A stretch of 64,000 nucleotides of DNA, from positions 1-64,000 of the forward strand of contig VXIS01000180.1 in NCBI GenBank assembly GCA_008704415.1. The letters run 5' to 3'. The stretch comes from Sphaerosporella brunnea (Eukaryota > Ascomycota > Pezizomycetes > Pezizales > Pyronemataceae). Shown piece after piece: positions 22,332-36,358 of the stretch; positions within the stretch are counted from its first letter, which is position 1, and each line of letters begins with the position of its first letter. The notes under the pieces were generated by a model. It saw only the letters and a program-made list of their open reading frames with translations. It made no database searches and was not told the origin of the DNA. A program made the position numbers and the translations under genes.

Positions 22332-25300
22332 TCTGTGTGTGCAGCTTGTATAGTGTCGTTTGCCTATCCACACTTTCACCTCCGATCCAGGATGCTGATC
22401 GCCCCCACCCTGCAATAAACACTCCGACTATCTAGGTAATTCATTCATGAAATGCCCGCATTGCCATGCATACGTACCGATGTGTTCTCTTATAGCGGTA
22501 ACCGCAACCTAGCACTATTACAGACCATCGTCCGTTGCCTATGGCTCGCTTCCGAGCTATACGAAAGAAACATTGATTTGTTGACTGATGAGGTTTTCCC
22601 ACTGCGGCGGCCTTGAAGGAGCTCCGAATTCTAGGCAGCACGATCGCGGTTAGCCGCTATGTGTTCAAAAGTTACATCGTGCGATTGGAACTCCGCCTTC
22701 TGTGATCATTGAGCCTTGAGAGCGTTGTTATAAACCAGGGAGATCAAAATGCGTGGACGGCAGACTTTACATGCTTCCTAGTATGCAGTGCTTTCTGGTA
22801 GACAGTGTCGGCACTGGTGTTGACTGTCAAGCCTCAGTAACAGTCAAGGCAGCCTAACGGCGATTCATGCACAAAGCCTTCTTGCCTTCTTGCGGTCATT
22901 CGGAGGAATCACCAAACCCGTGTCAAAATACCCTCGGTTGCTGACAGGCCCTAACGCCGTCTGATCTCCGCACAGTCAAGGGCCGGGGCCAGCGATACCA
23001 CACCCGGCCGCAACACTGCAGGATAGCGTGGCCGGCGTCGTTGCGCCTTATTCGCAACGGTGACATAACTGTGGTTACAGCGTCACAGGTCGGAAGTGAT
23101 TTCTGTTGATGCGGCCAGCCTGCGCCACGCTATGAAGCGTCCAGATCTTGCCCGACGGAGTCGTGCCTGGCGGGCTACAACACGGCAATGTGTGATCCGT
23201 GTTGTTCAGGGGCAAGACGTGGCTCATTTCGTTGGAGGCGGTGATAGTTGAGAGCTGGTCGACGACGGCGCCCGGTGTGGACGAGGGCGCAGGTTTGGTT
23301 TCTATTAAAATAAGCCTCATGAATAACCCTCGTAGCGAACTTCCCTCAGTGCACACCCGCAGCGGAAGAAGTTGCGCAACTGCCCCGCTCTCTAACGCTT
23401 CCATTGCTCCTACACTGGAGTTATCACATGATGAACCACACCTCCGAAAATGTCGTTGCCCACACTACGATGAACGTCAGATGTGGAGCTGTTTCAGCAT
23501 CTATTCCAGGATATCTACTCCTTCATGAGAGCGGACGCTGAGACGGCATGACTTGATATGGTCACGAAATGGAGCCACCTAGACTACCGTGACGGCGACT
23601 TTGCAGTGATAGATGAGCGCACAAAGCAATTCATCTAAGGATACTTAACAAAACATGCGTAAAATCAAATTGTGGCCAATCTGGCGCTAGTCAACAGTTA
23701 GCAGAAACACAGCAAATCGTGACAACAACAAGTTGCGATTTTTTGGGTCAGCGTAACCGACCGGTTCGCGCGGCGACACACGCTTCCATAGATTGCCAGC
23801 AGCTTGAAGACGTGGAACCTCCCAGTGCATCCGGTCCCCAGCTAATTGAACTGGGCCATCGCACTTTCAGATCCCGAGAATGGGGGAGTAACAACCAGGG
23901 CATCCGGGTGGCTGTTCTCAACTCCTGGACGCGATATTGTGATACCAGCCTGAGCAAGCACACACCCTCCCCAAATGTGATGTTTTCAAATCATTGCACT
24001 GCGGCAGTGGTGTCAGATTAAATTGTCCAGCATTTGGTATCCATGCGTGTACAGAGGGGCAGTCTATCGGTAGGCCCAAGGAAATGTTCATCACGGCCAT
24101 CCCGAAAGTTGAAGCTGGTGACGGTTCACGGCATTGCGGTATTTACCACCGCTTCATCTTGCTTGCTACCTGCCCCAGCGCCTCTGCGCTCTTCGCGACC
24201 GGCATGACCAGAGTCGCGCTCTCAGCGTTTGGATTCGGCGGACCGGCTTCCAGCTCGCCATGGGAGACGCATGTTGACGCAAACCGAACCTGTCCGTGGC
24301 GACAATGCAAACGCTCCAAAGTACAGACACAAAAAAATCCGCGCAAATGTTATGTAAAGGCAACGGCACTAACCGCAACATGGCTGCTATTGATTGCAAG
24401 CCCAATGATTTTCTTTGTTGCACCTCCGGGTATTGACTATAATGACACGGACAATGTCGACAACAAAAACAACCTCACATCACAAACGCGCTGATATCAT
24501 CCATTGCCGGCTGCACAAACAGCACACGCGTTCCATAGAAAAGGCCCGTACGGGACCCTGGAACGGGCGCGACTAGGAGTTCTTCCAACACCACCGCCAA
24601 CAACAGTGGCAATGTGAAATGCTCTTGCTCCGGTACACTTGAACCGCAATGATTTCCGACGCAAATACTACGATCGGCAGTTGCTGTGAAAGACGCTTGA
24701 CGGTTTCCAGAAATGCTCTAATGCGTTGCACTGATTACGGTCGTTCCAAGGCTTTGAATGGGATGCTGAAAGGTGCGTGGTAACTGTGCTGAGGAGCGTT
24801 TGCGATGAAGAAATCGTGGGATGTACCTTTGATAATTGCTCCACAATGTTAATCCTGAGCACGTCAAAAAGCCCCCATAAAGCTGTTTTTTGGCGCATGT
24901 TGCCGAGCTGCGCGAGATGCTCAAATGTGTTCCTCCTCGCAGTGAATGCACAACCAGTAATGACTACCCTTCCTGCATCGTCCTGAGATGTGAGAGACGC
25001 TTGCCCAACTGTAGTACCGATGAGAAGTGTGTGTCATTCGGGGCGTATCAAGTCATGCTTTCTACACACGCGCCGCCACTATCGCCCTTGCTTACTGCGC
25101 TATTGGGTCGTTGGAGTTGGCGCCCGCTCTGGTGGATCTCAACGACGAGGAGCATCATTCAAAGATGCCGTTTAAACCGTGGAGCAGCGCTCCTGGAATC
25201 AGCAGATGCGGCTCCTAAATGCGCTCGGATATGTGGTCTCATTCGCAGCCGGAAGCGTGACCTTTCCGCACGACATAGTGATGTAGCCATAGGTTGACAG

Positions 25301-27165
25301 GTGTCAGATCTCGATGGTACCTGTTATCCGATTGGGGCGCATTCTAGGTCCCAATTTACAGCCGGAAGTTGAAGGGCAGTATCGCTGAGAGTCAGTATGG
25401 TGCGGTGAAGGAACCGCGGATTTCGTACCTTCAATACGTTGCATCATTTAGGTTTTCACCAATGCCACAAAGGGCGCCGTGCCAGTCTCTCGCTTCCAAT
25501 TCGCTTACCAAGCCATCTCTTTTGACCGACCTGCTGTATCTCCACCAGGGCACCATATAATGGAGGAAGACGAGAAGCAGCAATTGGAGGGCATTGGCAC
25601 GGCGGGTCGCCGGCTGAGATCACGAACACGGAGGCATTGGTGGTTGCACCGTTCTCAGTCGTCGCTTGAATCAGTGAACTCATATCATCGCCTACCGATG
25701 ACCTCAGTGTTGCCTGTTACAGCTGCTACCTAATCCCGACAAAATCAGTGCACCGGGGTGAAAGGGGGACTCATATGATCCAAAATCTGGCAGCGCAGTA
25801 AGATGGGCGGAGCTCGACAACTCGAGGTTTTGGATACCGCCCGCACAAAAGGTGCTGTGGCGATTCCTTCATACTACGAATCTAGCTGCTGTTTGCTGCC
25901 AAACGGCCGGAAGTTACAATGTTACCATGATTGTTGGACATCATTGCATCCTCCTATCACCTCGAAGTACAGGCAAACATCTCCACCGTGTTGTGGTTCA
26001 GTTATCATTGGATTTGGTAGTAAAATCTCCCAGAGCTGTAGTTTCAATGCCGACATCAAAACCGGTTGCACCCTGACACACGGAACTGTTAGTCTCATTC
26101 ATCAGGCCTCTTTCTGATCCCATTCCAGCACTGTCCACCTTTCACCGCTCGTCGTGGCCGCCATTCCTTGTCTTTCGTTCCGTGTTCGTGCGCATACATT
26201 CTCGCCATGCCATCTACACTCACCTTCAATCGGGTCTCATCAAACCGGCCTGCAGTCATCCTTATACCCCTCCGCACGGCCGCGACATCCGCACATCATC
26301 CCGGAGCCGCGTCCGGTGAAACGTGGTCGTGCGATCGATTCCATATATGCTGCAAGCCTCGGGTGACAGCAATATCCATCCACGAATGGACGTTGCTTGT
26401 TCAACGGCTTTCAAAGCACGTTGGGGAGGCGACTGGAGCGGCACCCAACAAAGCAAGGTGAAAGGCTGGTGGATCCATCGTCACAGCAAAAAATTGGATC
26501 CCGAGCCGCTGCTGTGGCGACTCTCGCCAGTTGAAACCGATCTCCGCAGGGTAGTGACAGAAACCCGGATCCGCCACGCGGTCGTGCACATATCAATCAT
26601 CCCGGAACCCAAAACACGCCGGCCGGCAGATGCGCATTAAGAGGTGGACGAGGTGGTCATCGGAATTGACCACTCTTCTTGACTCGGGAGATGCTGACCG
26701 GCCCTGGTTCTTCGCGCACTTTGACAGACTGCTGATCCGGCTGGTACCTCCGAATAGGTCACCGGCGGTCATGGGTATCCGGATCCCCTGGAATCCCTAA
26801 CCCAGGCCGGCGCTTAGACGTGGCTGGCAAGCTCCCGGCGAGCGAGGTACCTTTGAGCGCAACGATTACCTGCCCATCCAAACAACGCCGCGACTGCCAA
26901 CGACACCCGTTAAAGCAATGGGGCGCCTAGCTATACTCACGGGTAGGTGGTAATTACCAGGAAGCTGTTGTAGGAAAGGAGGTCATCTCCAGACGTCGTC
27001 CAGCTCTCGTTGCGCTCTGGATGATCGACGCCTCACTCAGCCATCAAAAGCCGCAGGCAATGACTGGTTTTTGCAGCTCTATGGCGAATGATAAATACAG
27101 ACATGCTATGAATAATGCCGTTGTGAAGCAAACTTGACTGAGCAATGAGGGGGAGTCTGGAGAAC
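22332..27165. other. Long stretch without recognisable genes
   Basis: About 4.8 kb with many short overlapping ORFs (longest 166 codons, 23994-24494 plus) and no recognisable domain, RNA gene, LTR or terminal repeat. It probably consists of decayed repeats, but I can show no relationship within the window. Confidence 0.4.
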
Positions 27166-27353
27166 CAGGGTGGTCAATAGTCCGGCCGGCCGTCAGGTCA
27201 AACGTGGCCCCACGGAGTGCGTCAGGTCGGGCCGGTGATCTGGTAAGCCCAACAGGGTCGGGCCGGAATACGAAAAACCGGGATATCTACTAGGTGCCGG
27301 CCGGTGCCCGGTATCCTGAATTAAGGTCGGGTCGGAGGTCGCGGGTCGACTTT
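27166..27353 (+). mobile_element. hAT-type MITE family 1, copy B (5' fragment)
   Basis: Begins CAGGGTGGTCAATAGTCCGG and follows copy A through the GGCCGGTGATCTGG, GGATATCTACTAGGTGCC and GGTGCCCGGTATCC blocks to GGTCGGGTCGG; the family match then ends. No right terminus was found, so this is a truncated copy. Confidence 0.75.
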
Positions 27354-27579
27354 GAGGTCAAGTACGGTGGCATTGTTGTATGTGCCAATTGGCTTACATC
27401 ACCGGTGCAAACACGAGGATGCTGCTAGCTCGGGTACTAGCTGATGATGCCCAAGATCTTATCAATCTTCCTATTGCTTGTTTTCAATCTCCACATTGCT
27501 TATTATCAATCTCCCCATGTTTCGTTATCAATCTCCCCTTGTTTCGTTATCGATCTCCCCATCGTGTTCGTCATCGTTT
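27354..27579. other. No recognisable feature
   Basis: Contains a short run of similar phrases (TTATCAATCTCCCC, three or four times between 27475 and 27560), a small local tandem repeat of about 25 bp. Nothing else was recognised. Confidence 0.4.
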
Positions 27580-27945
27580 GCAACAGCGAACGATCGCCAC
27601 CTCAACTTCCCACTCTTCACCGAATGCAAGAAGAACCTCCTCGCCCATACCGTTCCGTAGAACTCGAATCTCTTCGCTGGAACGTGCGATGCATTGATAA
27701 AGTTGGTGCTTATTTGCCCAGTGAAGGTCCCACTTATACCTGCGGTCCGAACAATCGTCGTACCCAGTCTCCCGATTTTAACCCAAACGAACGCATTTGG
27801 ATGCTCCTGAAGAAAAGGATTCAGACGCGGCGAGGTTCTGAGTCCTAATGATATAACGCGGGTTTTACGGGACCAGTGGGACAACATCACCATCGAGGAC
27901 ATCAATACCGAGATTGGGAACCTCCCAACCATTCTGCGGCGATGA
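27580..27945 (+). pseudogene. Tc1/mariner-like transposase C-terminal fragment
   Basis: SPDFNPNERIWMLLKKRI (near 27770-27820) matches the conserved end of Tc1/mariner transposases (SPDLNPIE, with the last catalytic Glu). After a stop and a frame change, TRVLRDQWDNITIEDINTEI then GNLPTILRR fits the usual tail after that motif and ends at TGA 27943-27945. No helix-turn-helix region or first two Asp motifs were recognised upstream, so only the end is left. Confidence 0.5.
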
Positions 27946-30874
27946 ATGAATTTTCACGGCGGAAAGCAGTATCATGCCTAATCCCGGGTTCCTCTTTCTG
28001 TTTCTCCTTACACCTGATACTTCTCTTCTTTGCCGGCTTTTTCCCGCTTCCCTCCCGGCTGTAGGTCAGGGTTTCCAGGGAATTCGGATACTGAAAAATC
28101 GACGAGTAGTGAGGTGGCATACCACGTCGGTGGTTGGTAAGCAACAGTAAAGCGTTTTTTCATGCCCTGTGTGTTGCCCTGCACGTGCTGGAAGTGGATG
28201 CGTAGAGCCAGCGGGATGAATGCAAGCGCGCAGATAATATTAGAACGGTTAAATATGTATCGTCTGCTGCGGGCACGAAACCTTTCGCTTGGGTTTTATG
28301 TCGACTGGCACGGTGTGCCCTCATTCGCCGTCGGCGCTGGATGACCGCAACATATCTTCCCGGACGGTGTCAGCGGCAGAGCGAGATGTGAGGCCGTGAC
28401 CACCGCACCTCGGCACAGACCTCCTCCATGCAGTCTGGGTACGCCAGCAATCATTTGATCGCAATCGCCAATCGCAGCTCCGCGCGGCAAGGTGTTGGAT
28501 CGACGTGGCGGATAGAGACGGTTTCTTTCCCCCCCGCCTGGCGTCAAACTCCCGGGGCGGAAAAGGTTTCGCGTAACGCTTCTTCGAGAAAATGCTACGT
28601 CACAGTGGAACTCGGCGCGGCATACCTGTGTGCAGCTCGGCGTGAATGCTCCGGCCAGGAGCAAATGCGGCGAGTGTGATTGCCGCCGGCAGCGGCGATG
28701 ACGTTGTGTCCAGCACCCCAAGATGGCTTGGATAGCCCGGGGTTGACGGCATCGACCTTATCCGGCGTTGACGGAGGAAGCGGTGGACGTCCCAACTTGG
28801 GAGGATTCCGGGTCGAAAGTGCATGAAGGTTGTTTAGGTAAATCCGCGAAAAGGAAATCTATCCTACCGGGAGAGTAGTTGCTTGGGGCACCAGGCACAA
28901 GACGCATGCGGTCATGAGCGGAGCGCATCCACGCGGGCAAGGCTTCGCAGGCCAGTGATTATGCCCCCAAACACTCCTCTCTCGTGACGCACCCGGAGTG
29001 GATCCGCAATAGCTCGCTGAAACCCGATTGTCAAGCCTGTCCAAGTACGCATGGAAAACGCAAACACAGTGCCCAACATCTTCGGATGAACTGGTACTGC
29101 GTGAGCCGCGCGCGAGATTCATCAGGGTAGCTTTGGTTTTCGATGACCCCGGGTTTCGGAGGCCAGGATTGGCATAGACATATCCGCCTCTTTGCATAGT
29201 CGCGAATACCAGCCTCGCGTTGAATTTGGCGCTTATGATCCCTCCACCACCCCAGGGCTGTCCACTGCCGCCAGCGACGTCTCTCCTCGGGCCCATCGAG
29301 CTTCGCTGAGCCGCAGTGCCATGCGGTTCCAATCAACACCCGTAAGCCGGTCCTGGAGCCAATCGTCATCCCCGGGACACGCGCCTCGCCGGGTTTCGTC
29401 AATCGCTCGAGACTCTCGCCTGCACTGGGTCGACCGTCATACAATTTCGACCGGACCCCAAGCCCACCCGTGCGCCACGCAACCCATCTCGTTGCACCTC
29501 TACCAACCCCATCCCTTCACAATAAGCGTACCACATGCCATCCCGCCCCGGGCGACGCCAGCGGTTCCAAGCTGCCAGTGACGACAAGCCTGCGGGGTTC
29601 GGCTTTCTCGGACGCCCGAAGAGATGCGCGCACGCGATGCTTCGCGGACTCTGTGCTGCAAGCTGATTGCACTCCGCGGGCGAGTCATTTCTCGGCGCCG
29701 GTCAGAAAACCTCCGCATGTTCATTGATCGCCCACAACCTGTCACCGGAGTCGGCGGCCCCAGTCCCGCTTCGTCGGCCAGGCAGGACACTGGCGGCCGG
29801 AAGAGGTTCCGTTTGCGCGAAAGAACAATCCCCCAGATCGCTGCGACGCCGTGGCGGAGCGGACGGTGGCCGATTCGCTGGAGCAACCGCAAGCTGGTGG
29901 GTGGTCGAGCGGGAGCGGCACATCATCTGCGTCGTTGGGTCACGGAACAGAGGTCGAATTATGTGAGAGACGGCTAATCCGGCCGAACCAGCGGCTGCAA
30001 AAGGTTGTCAAGGACATAGCGGTAGAGTCAAGCTGACGACGTCACAAGCGCGTAGACTTGGAAGACACCTGGAGGCGCTTGAAGGCGCGAGAAATCGCCG
30101 CAAAGCAAGCAGCCCCTCACGCAAGCGAGAACAGGTTACCACATGTCGCTGCACAGTGGTCATTGCCGCGCTGGCAGCCGCCGGGGCAGGCGCAAAGGCG
30201 TGTGTCAAGAACCCCAAAGGGCAGGGTCAGACAGTTGGGGTAATGTAGGGACAATGTGGAGGTTCGCGGGCAAGCAAGGTGACAACCGGTGGAGAGAGAG
30301 CATAAAGTAGCTTTGTGATGTATCCAGCAAGCGAGCGGCATGACTGGTATGGAGACGCCGGGAGTAGATCAACGCCTGGGAACAACTCCAGTCAACATAG
30401 CGGAGTGGCACGCACGATGCCGACAGTATTAAGAGGCTGTTTGCAAGTCGGGACGGATCTGTTGATAACATGCAACCATTTCCGGAGCGTGTTGATATGG
30501 AGATGGAACACAGCAAGCAGCATTTCAAACTGCGTATTATGGACCAGGAGCGTCTGTGTCGCCAACCAGGAACGGTGGTCTATCACCGTCCGAGGTGGGG
30601 GGCGTTTCGTTCCCAGGAATCAGTACAAGCTCCAGAAGCAACAAGACCGGCGTCCGTCCAGTGCGAACCGTGGAAAACACGAACATCGAGTTATACAAGT
30701 GGAGGAAACCAGGTGGATAGGTACATTGGTATCGCAAACGTATACGAAAGGTGTTACAAGTTTGGGAACAGACACGGAAGAGCGAGACCGGTCTTGATGG
30801 CTTCACGTGGGAACTCCCTGCATCGCCAATCAAGCACGTGTAGGAAGGGTTCCTCAGTACGCAGTGCTGCCAGG
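27946..30874. other. No recognisable gene
   Basis: Short ORFs on both strands, up to 160 codons (30315-30797 plus), none with a motif. The plus strand becomes purine-rich from about 29900 on. Confidence 0.4.
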
Positions 30875-31489
30875 CAGGGCTGTCAAAAGTCCGGCTAGTC
30901 CGGCTTTGAGCGCGGCCTGAACCGGACTGATTGAAACGGGCTTTTGAAATCACTGCCCGTTTGGACCAGGCTTTTTGGATCGAGACCCAGGCGCCTACGG
31001 GCACCCGCCAGGCATCTATAGCTTTTTGCTTATACATACATCAAGGAAAGAAACATGAACGCGAGATACAGATTCAACAACCTGAAGGACCTGCAGATAC
31101 CCCTCCATATCCGCCGCCCGATGTTCCATGTCACTCAGCATACGCTCAACCTGATGAATTTGAGAACCCGCCCCATAAATCAGATCTTCCCTCGCTAGGA
31201 TTCGAGGCATTCTATGGCGTGAATCGACCAGTCTTTTGATTGAGATCGACGCTTTAGCTGCGGCGGAACCACCACCGAACGATTAGCGCTTTTAGTGGCC
31301 CCGCGTTCGGCACAATGACCAACCCGACCCTAATTCTTTGGTACCGGGCACCGGCCGGCACCTATCAGATATCCAGGTTTTTCTTATGCCGGCCCGAACC
31401 TGTCGGGCTTGCCACATCACCGGCCCGACCTGACCCACTCCGTGGGGCCCCGTTCGACCTGGCGGCCGGCCGGACTATTGACAGCCCTG
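30875..31489 (-). mobile_element. hAT-type MITE family 1, copy C (615 bp, inverted)
   Basis: Both ends are present: CAGGGCTGTCAAAAGTCCGG at 30875 and the complement of CAGGGCTGTCAATAGTCCGG ending at 31489. It lies in the opposite direction to copies A and D. The flanking octamers CTGCCAGG (30867-30874) and GTGCAAGG (31490-31497) agree at six of eight bases, a plausible aged target duplication. It carries a short coding segment on the minus strand (31016-31210). Confidence 0.85.
31016..31210 (-). CDS. Short coiled-coil-like ORF carried by MITE copy C
   Basis: 64 codons. The core reads LIYGAGSQIHQVERMLSDME followed by HRAADMEG. Nearly the same segment is encoded in copy E (FVYGPGSQIEKVERMLRDWE, then TRAAEME, 53500-53589 plus) and partly in copy D (VHQVERMLSDLEQRAAEIDG, 36560-36620 plus). 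The heptad-like spacing of hydrophobic residues suggests a short helix. It is probably a remnant of the parent element's protein; function unknown. Confidence 0.45.
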   Translation of the reverse strand: MPRILAREDLIYGAGSQIHQVERMLSDMEHRAADMEGYLQVLQVVESVSRVHVSFLDVCISKKL

Positions 31490-34400
31490 GTGCAAGGCAT
31501 ACGCAGGGCAGAGGCAACACCAGCAGCCAAAGGACAACTTATCGATGTTCTGCGGCAGTACCTGGTCCTGGCCAGCACAGGGCAGACCTGGCAGTAGACG
31601 GAATCCGCGGAATAGGGGAATGGGTAATGGCCATGAGCGAGTGGGGTCGACCCGCAGTGCACGCGACGAGCGACGAGCTGGATCAGTCGCGAGAAGAATT
31701 CAAATTCATCTTCCGGAGCGGCATGTCGTTGGACAACAAAGCTATGCTCGCCAAAAAATGGCCGAGTGCAACACGGGAGGCGCGCAAGCATGAAACGTGG
31801 ACGGGGCTGAGCGAGCGATGATCGGCGTGCTCTACATTGGGTGGTGTGATCGGTTATGTGACGGACATTGACGTATGGCATACCAAAGTGCACCCAGGCA
31901 CCGATATCCGGAGGCAGTCGGGTTGACGGACGCGCGGGCGTACCATGAAGGGGCCGTGGTGCAGGGTATTAGTGAAAACCACATGGAGACGGAGTGCCGT
32001 TTGGAAGACCGTAACAGTTGAGCCGGAACGCGTAGTGAGCCGCAACAACGAGCGAATCGGAGGCGTGACATATGTGCAGTCGGCGCTATTGCGGGTTCTC
32101 AGCGGATGGTAGTATATCACGTACCAAGATGGCGCGGCAGTAAACTCGACCTCAGGGTTCAGGCACGCAAGCGCAGATTACAATGAGCAGCGCAACCGGC
32201 TGAGTAAAGGTGGGCCAGTAACAACGATCAGGACACTGCGGCCAGTGTTTCGGAACGATGCGTGGCACTATTTGTCGCGCGTATGGATTTTCGAGCATCA
32301 GCGCGGCGTAGAATGCATGGACTCCGGCCTCAGCGCCATAGGAGAAGGCCTCATCCTCGCTGTACTTCGAGTGCGGTAAAGCAAAGCAAATGAAGCTACC
32401 CAAGCCATGTTCCCTGACAGAGGGGACGTCGTAAATCGTGGAGTAAGCGTTGGAGGTCATGATGTGTTTGCACGTACGGTATAGAATGTAGGAGGCAGCG
32501 TAAAAGAGAGAAGAGAGTTGTTTTTCCTTCAGCTACGTACAGTTCCGGGGTATTCAATATACCCCGGTGGCAAAGCACTATCCCTATTTCCTTTTCTCGT
32601 TTCCATCCCTTTTCTTTGCGGCTCCGTGATCCGTACCATCTCCTTACACAGCCACACCCGAGCGCCACAACCACAATGGAAACGATGCAGAGACCGGTGC
32701 AGTCGCGGGGAGCCATCCCCAGGAAAAAGGCACGTGACGCTTCAAGTAGGAAGCTGGATGGCCCGGAACGGTATGAATGGTCGCTCCCAGCGAGGTGACC
32801 TTTGCTTGAGCTTCTAAGAATGGCTATTTCACAGAGGCGAATAAACCCAGAACCGTTTCTGTGCCGGAGTTGATAAATCCCGAGAGGATAGTAGAAAACA
32901 CGACAGCGGTCAAACCAGTATTTATTGGTTATCGTCGACGTTTATCAAAACGGGGTGGGTGACAAAATTAGCAAAAGAATCCAGATCGCAAAAACTCGCA
33001 ACTTTTATACCAAACAATGCGAGATACATGAAGTCGTCGCTGGTTGGCAAAGTTGTATATCAAAGAAAATGACCAGCGAGCAGAGCTCGGGTAGCGAGGC
33101 AAGAAACGTGTCAGTAACGGCGAGGAGCGCGATCGAGACCTGGCACTGTCATTTGCTGGACAATGGGCTCTGACTGGACTGATCACGGACCACGGTGGGA
33201 AGCCGAGACACAGACGAAGCTTCCGCACTCGCTCGAAGCACACACGTATAGTCGCCTGTTGCGAGGTGGCTACCCACTAGGGTCGGCGTGGCTGCCTGCA
33301 GAGGAGACGAAGAAACACGGGCCGTGTGCATCAAGAGTAGAGAAACGCAAAGCCATGAGCCAATACTTCAGCAACGCTGGGTTACTTGTACAAGCGTCAG
33401 ATTTGTGCTCAATCTTTCGCGGCCTTCCGGCGGGCGGTGGGTCCTGGCCTATCTGGGAAGCTGGAGAGTGGACCAATGACCATTCAAATATACCACGTGT
33501 GAGGATGAAGGAGGCGCTCAAAAGACCGAACAGGATAAGCCATCAATGAACCTGTTAGAGTGAGCCCTCCTGGCAACAAACCAGGATCGATGTGTATGAT
33601 CAAGGGAGTGGGATTTCCGGGTTTGTCGTTATCGAGTTCATTGGCACAGGGGGCGCAGCACGAGCAAGCACTCGGTGGCTACAAGAACGCCCCAGATTTC
33701 GTCATCGCAACAGGGGGAGTCAGAACCATGGGGTGCGTGGCGGCGACGCTGCCAAAGCGCACCACTGCTGAGTGAGTGTGGAACTGCCTGACACCACGCT
33801 GACACGGGAGTTACGACATCACAGCAACAAAGATTGTTGACTGTAGCAAACTTCGAGCGAACAGTAATCAAAGATACAGACAAGCGGCAGGGCCAATACA
33901 GGAGGTCAGCAAACTTGAGCCGAGATCAACCGTGATGATATCGGGGACCGCCGGGTGAGCAGCTCCAACAGGGGCAGACGGAGTACAAGCAAGTCAGGGA
34001 CGCAAGCACTGATGCGGTAGTCGTGCAACAGCCGTAGCGAAGCTCTAGGCGCCACGGCCATCCGGCGAGCGACTTAGGGTTAAGGCGCGAATGTATCCAG
34101 TGAGTTGTCAAATCAACGAACACTGATGACACACCGATTGAGGACGATTAAAAATGGATTCTCTGCGGAGGGCGTAGGAGTAATTACGTTGGGTTTGTAA
34201 AAGACTATCACACCCAGGTCAAGGAGCAGTGGTGGAAACACTTTGGGGAAAAGCGCATAGCCGCGGATGCACGGCGTCGTATCTCACGGAGGTGGAAAAA
34301 CGCGGCCGCGTATAGCCCTGAGCATTGAGCTGCTGCCTCGAGACCACGTTCGCAACGCAAAACCTGCCGTCAAGCAAGGCTGCAACGTGGATCTGAACGA

Positions 34401-36358
34401 TCTGTCAGGGTCCTATGAAATCGGGTTCGTTGAGACAGAGGCAGCTGGAGCGGAGGCTGTAGAGACAGGCCGCGTTCCGCATGGAGAGTAACTAGACTAG
34501 CATCACCCACACAAAAAAAGGGAGGGGGTGGACAACCGTACGCGGCGGGTGATGCACAATAGCTTGACCGTGTGGACGAGACGCATCAGGGCTTGGCGTA
34601 GCTCAGATCAACGATCATGGGCTACCGGCACGTCTTCGGATGGTTGCGGAGAGTGAACACGCACGGCAACAGGTGCGACAAGAGGCAACAGGCGCGAGAC
34701 AGCGCGCTGACCGGTTGGCAACGACGGATGCGGAGGAGTGAAGCTCAACGACGATGGACATGCGGCGACGTCGCATGATTCACCGATCTGGCATCAGAGC
34801 CGCCGCATCCGGGCGGTGAAAGAAGCGTGGCGCAGCACGCTGCAGTGGCAGGAGGGCGCTGGCCGAATGAGCGAGTAAACAAGGAGTCTGACACGCTTTC
34901 TTCCCAGCGGGTGGGAGCGGGCTTTGGGGTGAGAACGAGTGAGCATCGGCCAGCACGGCGGCAGGAGAAGTATCCAACTGGTGGTAAAAAATGTGCGGCT
35001 GCGAGGACAAGAACAACGGGCGAGTCGGTACGCTTTCCGCGGTATTCTCTATCTACGGTGCAGTAGTATCAGGCGTTGATATGCAGGTGTAGAACCGGCA
35101 AACGGTGCCGGATGGAAGAAAGGCGCAAAGCCGTTGCAAACGAGGTTGCCAGTGCCAGAGAACGAGGCGGGAAACCGTGTTCACTTCTAGCAGACGAAGT
35201 AAAGTGACAACGCTGAAGAAGAAGACAGCCAACGACCAACGAGCATCAGGCAGGAGGTGCGACGAATTTGCGGAGCCAGCGCATTCGCGAGGGCGTGCGG
35301 TAAAAGAGCAGTCGCGGGTCTTCTACACTGTTTAATACTTCACATCAAAGGCCAATCTGACAGGGGGATCTCACTCGCAATTGAGAACCATGGGATCACA
35401 CCCGCAAGTCCGGGTAGATTCAGCTCATCGTGTCGCCGGGTGGAGTGACGCAGGAAGGTGGTGACAATCGACACGCGGTGGGAGGGCAGGCGCGTTGGGT
35501 CTTCTGCGGCTGGATGGAAGCGACAACAACGAGACTGCGGGGGGACAAAAACGCGGTGGCGGGCCGCCGCGTGGACATGCGTCCCCAGACGCCAGACCGA
35601 GCGGTTGCAGAGCGCGTGCGGCCGGTTGCGAGACCCGACACGCGCCGGATGCGCCGGAACTGAGAGGTACCGGGCACATTGCCAGACCGTGGCGTGGTCC
35701 CAGCCACAATACAATGGCAGGCACAGCGTGAGCACGGGGCAGGCAGTAATTGGTCTGCGGTGCGGGATGGGTGGACGTTGCCTTGCTTTGTGGCGAGCCA
35801 CGGCACGGTGAGGGTAAGCACCGGAACCATCAGGTGGGCGTAGCAAGTAGCGGCGGAGCTGCCGGGACACCGCCAGTGGCGGAATGAATGAGATGGCGGG
35901 CAGCCGACGAGCGGCGCCGCATGGTAGCCGAACTGAGCGACGCTGGAGTCCGGTGCAGCAGACGGTGCATAGGACGACCATGACGCGGTGTGTGTGGTCG
36001 CCGCGGTGGACGGATGGCAGAGGCTGCCTGACTGGAGCGGACGAGCGGTGGCGTTGGAAGACCAACGCGAGGAAATGCGTTCGGGTCGAACCGGCGGGTG
36101 GGATCCGCTGCGGCAGGTGAATCGCGATCATGCGCAGGAGCTCAAATCAGCGCGCAGGGCGCGGTCCGGCCAGCGGGCGGACCAGCAAACCCTCAGTCCG
36201 CACCAACCGCGGAGCGCATTGCTTGTTCGGTTGCAGGCGGCGTCGGCTATTGCGCACGCGAACCCAGCCGGGAAAGAACCACGAGACGGTGATGCGATGC
36301 AAAGACGAGGTACACCAGTTGGAGGGGGAAGAACAGCGTCGCCGCCAGCGGAGGAGAC
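31490..36358. other. Long purine- and GC-rich stretch without recognised genes
   Basis: About 4.9 kb. The plus strand is purine-rich for long runs (33-36 kb). Open frames occur on both strands, the longest 263 codons (35340-36131 minus), but composition alone can explain them. A perfect short hairpin, CCGGGGTAT-TCAAT-ATACCCCGG-like, lies near 32546-32568, and an AAAAAAAGGGAGGGGGTGG run at about 34513-34531. No domain was recognised. Confidence 0.4.

Noticed and set aside
35340..36131. A 263-codon open frame on the minus strand
   Set aside because: It lies in a GC-rich stretch where stops are rare; plus-strand frames up to 145 codons overlap it, the residue mix is Arg/Pro/His-heavy as expected from composition, and no motif is visible.
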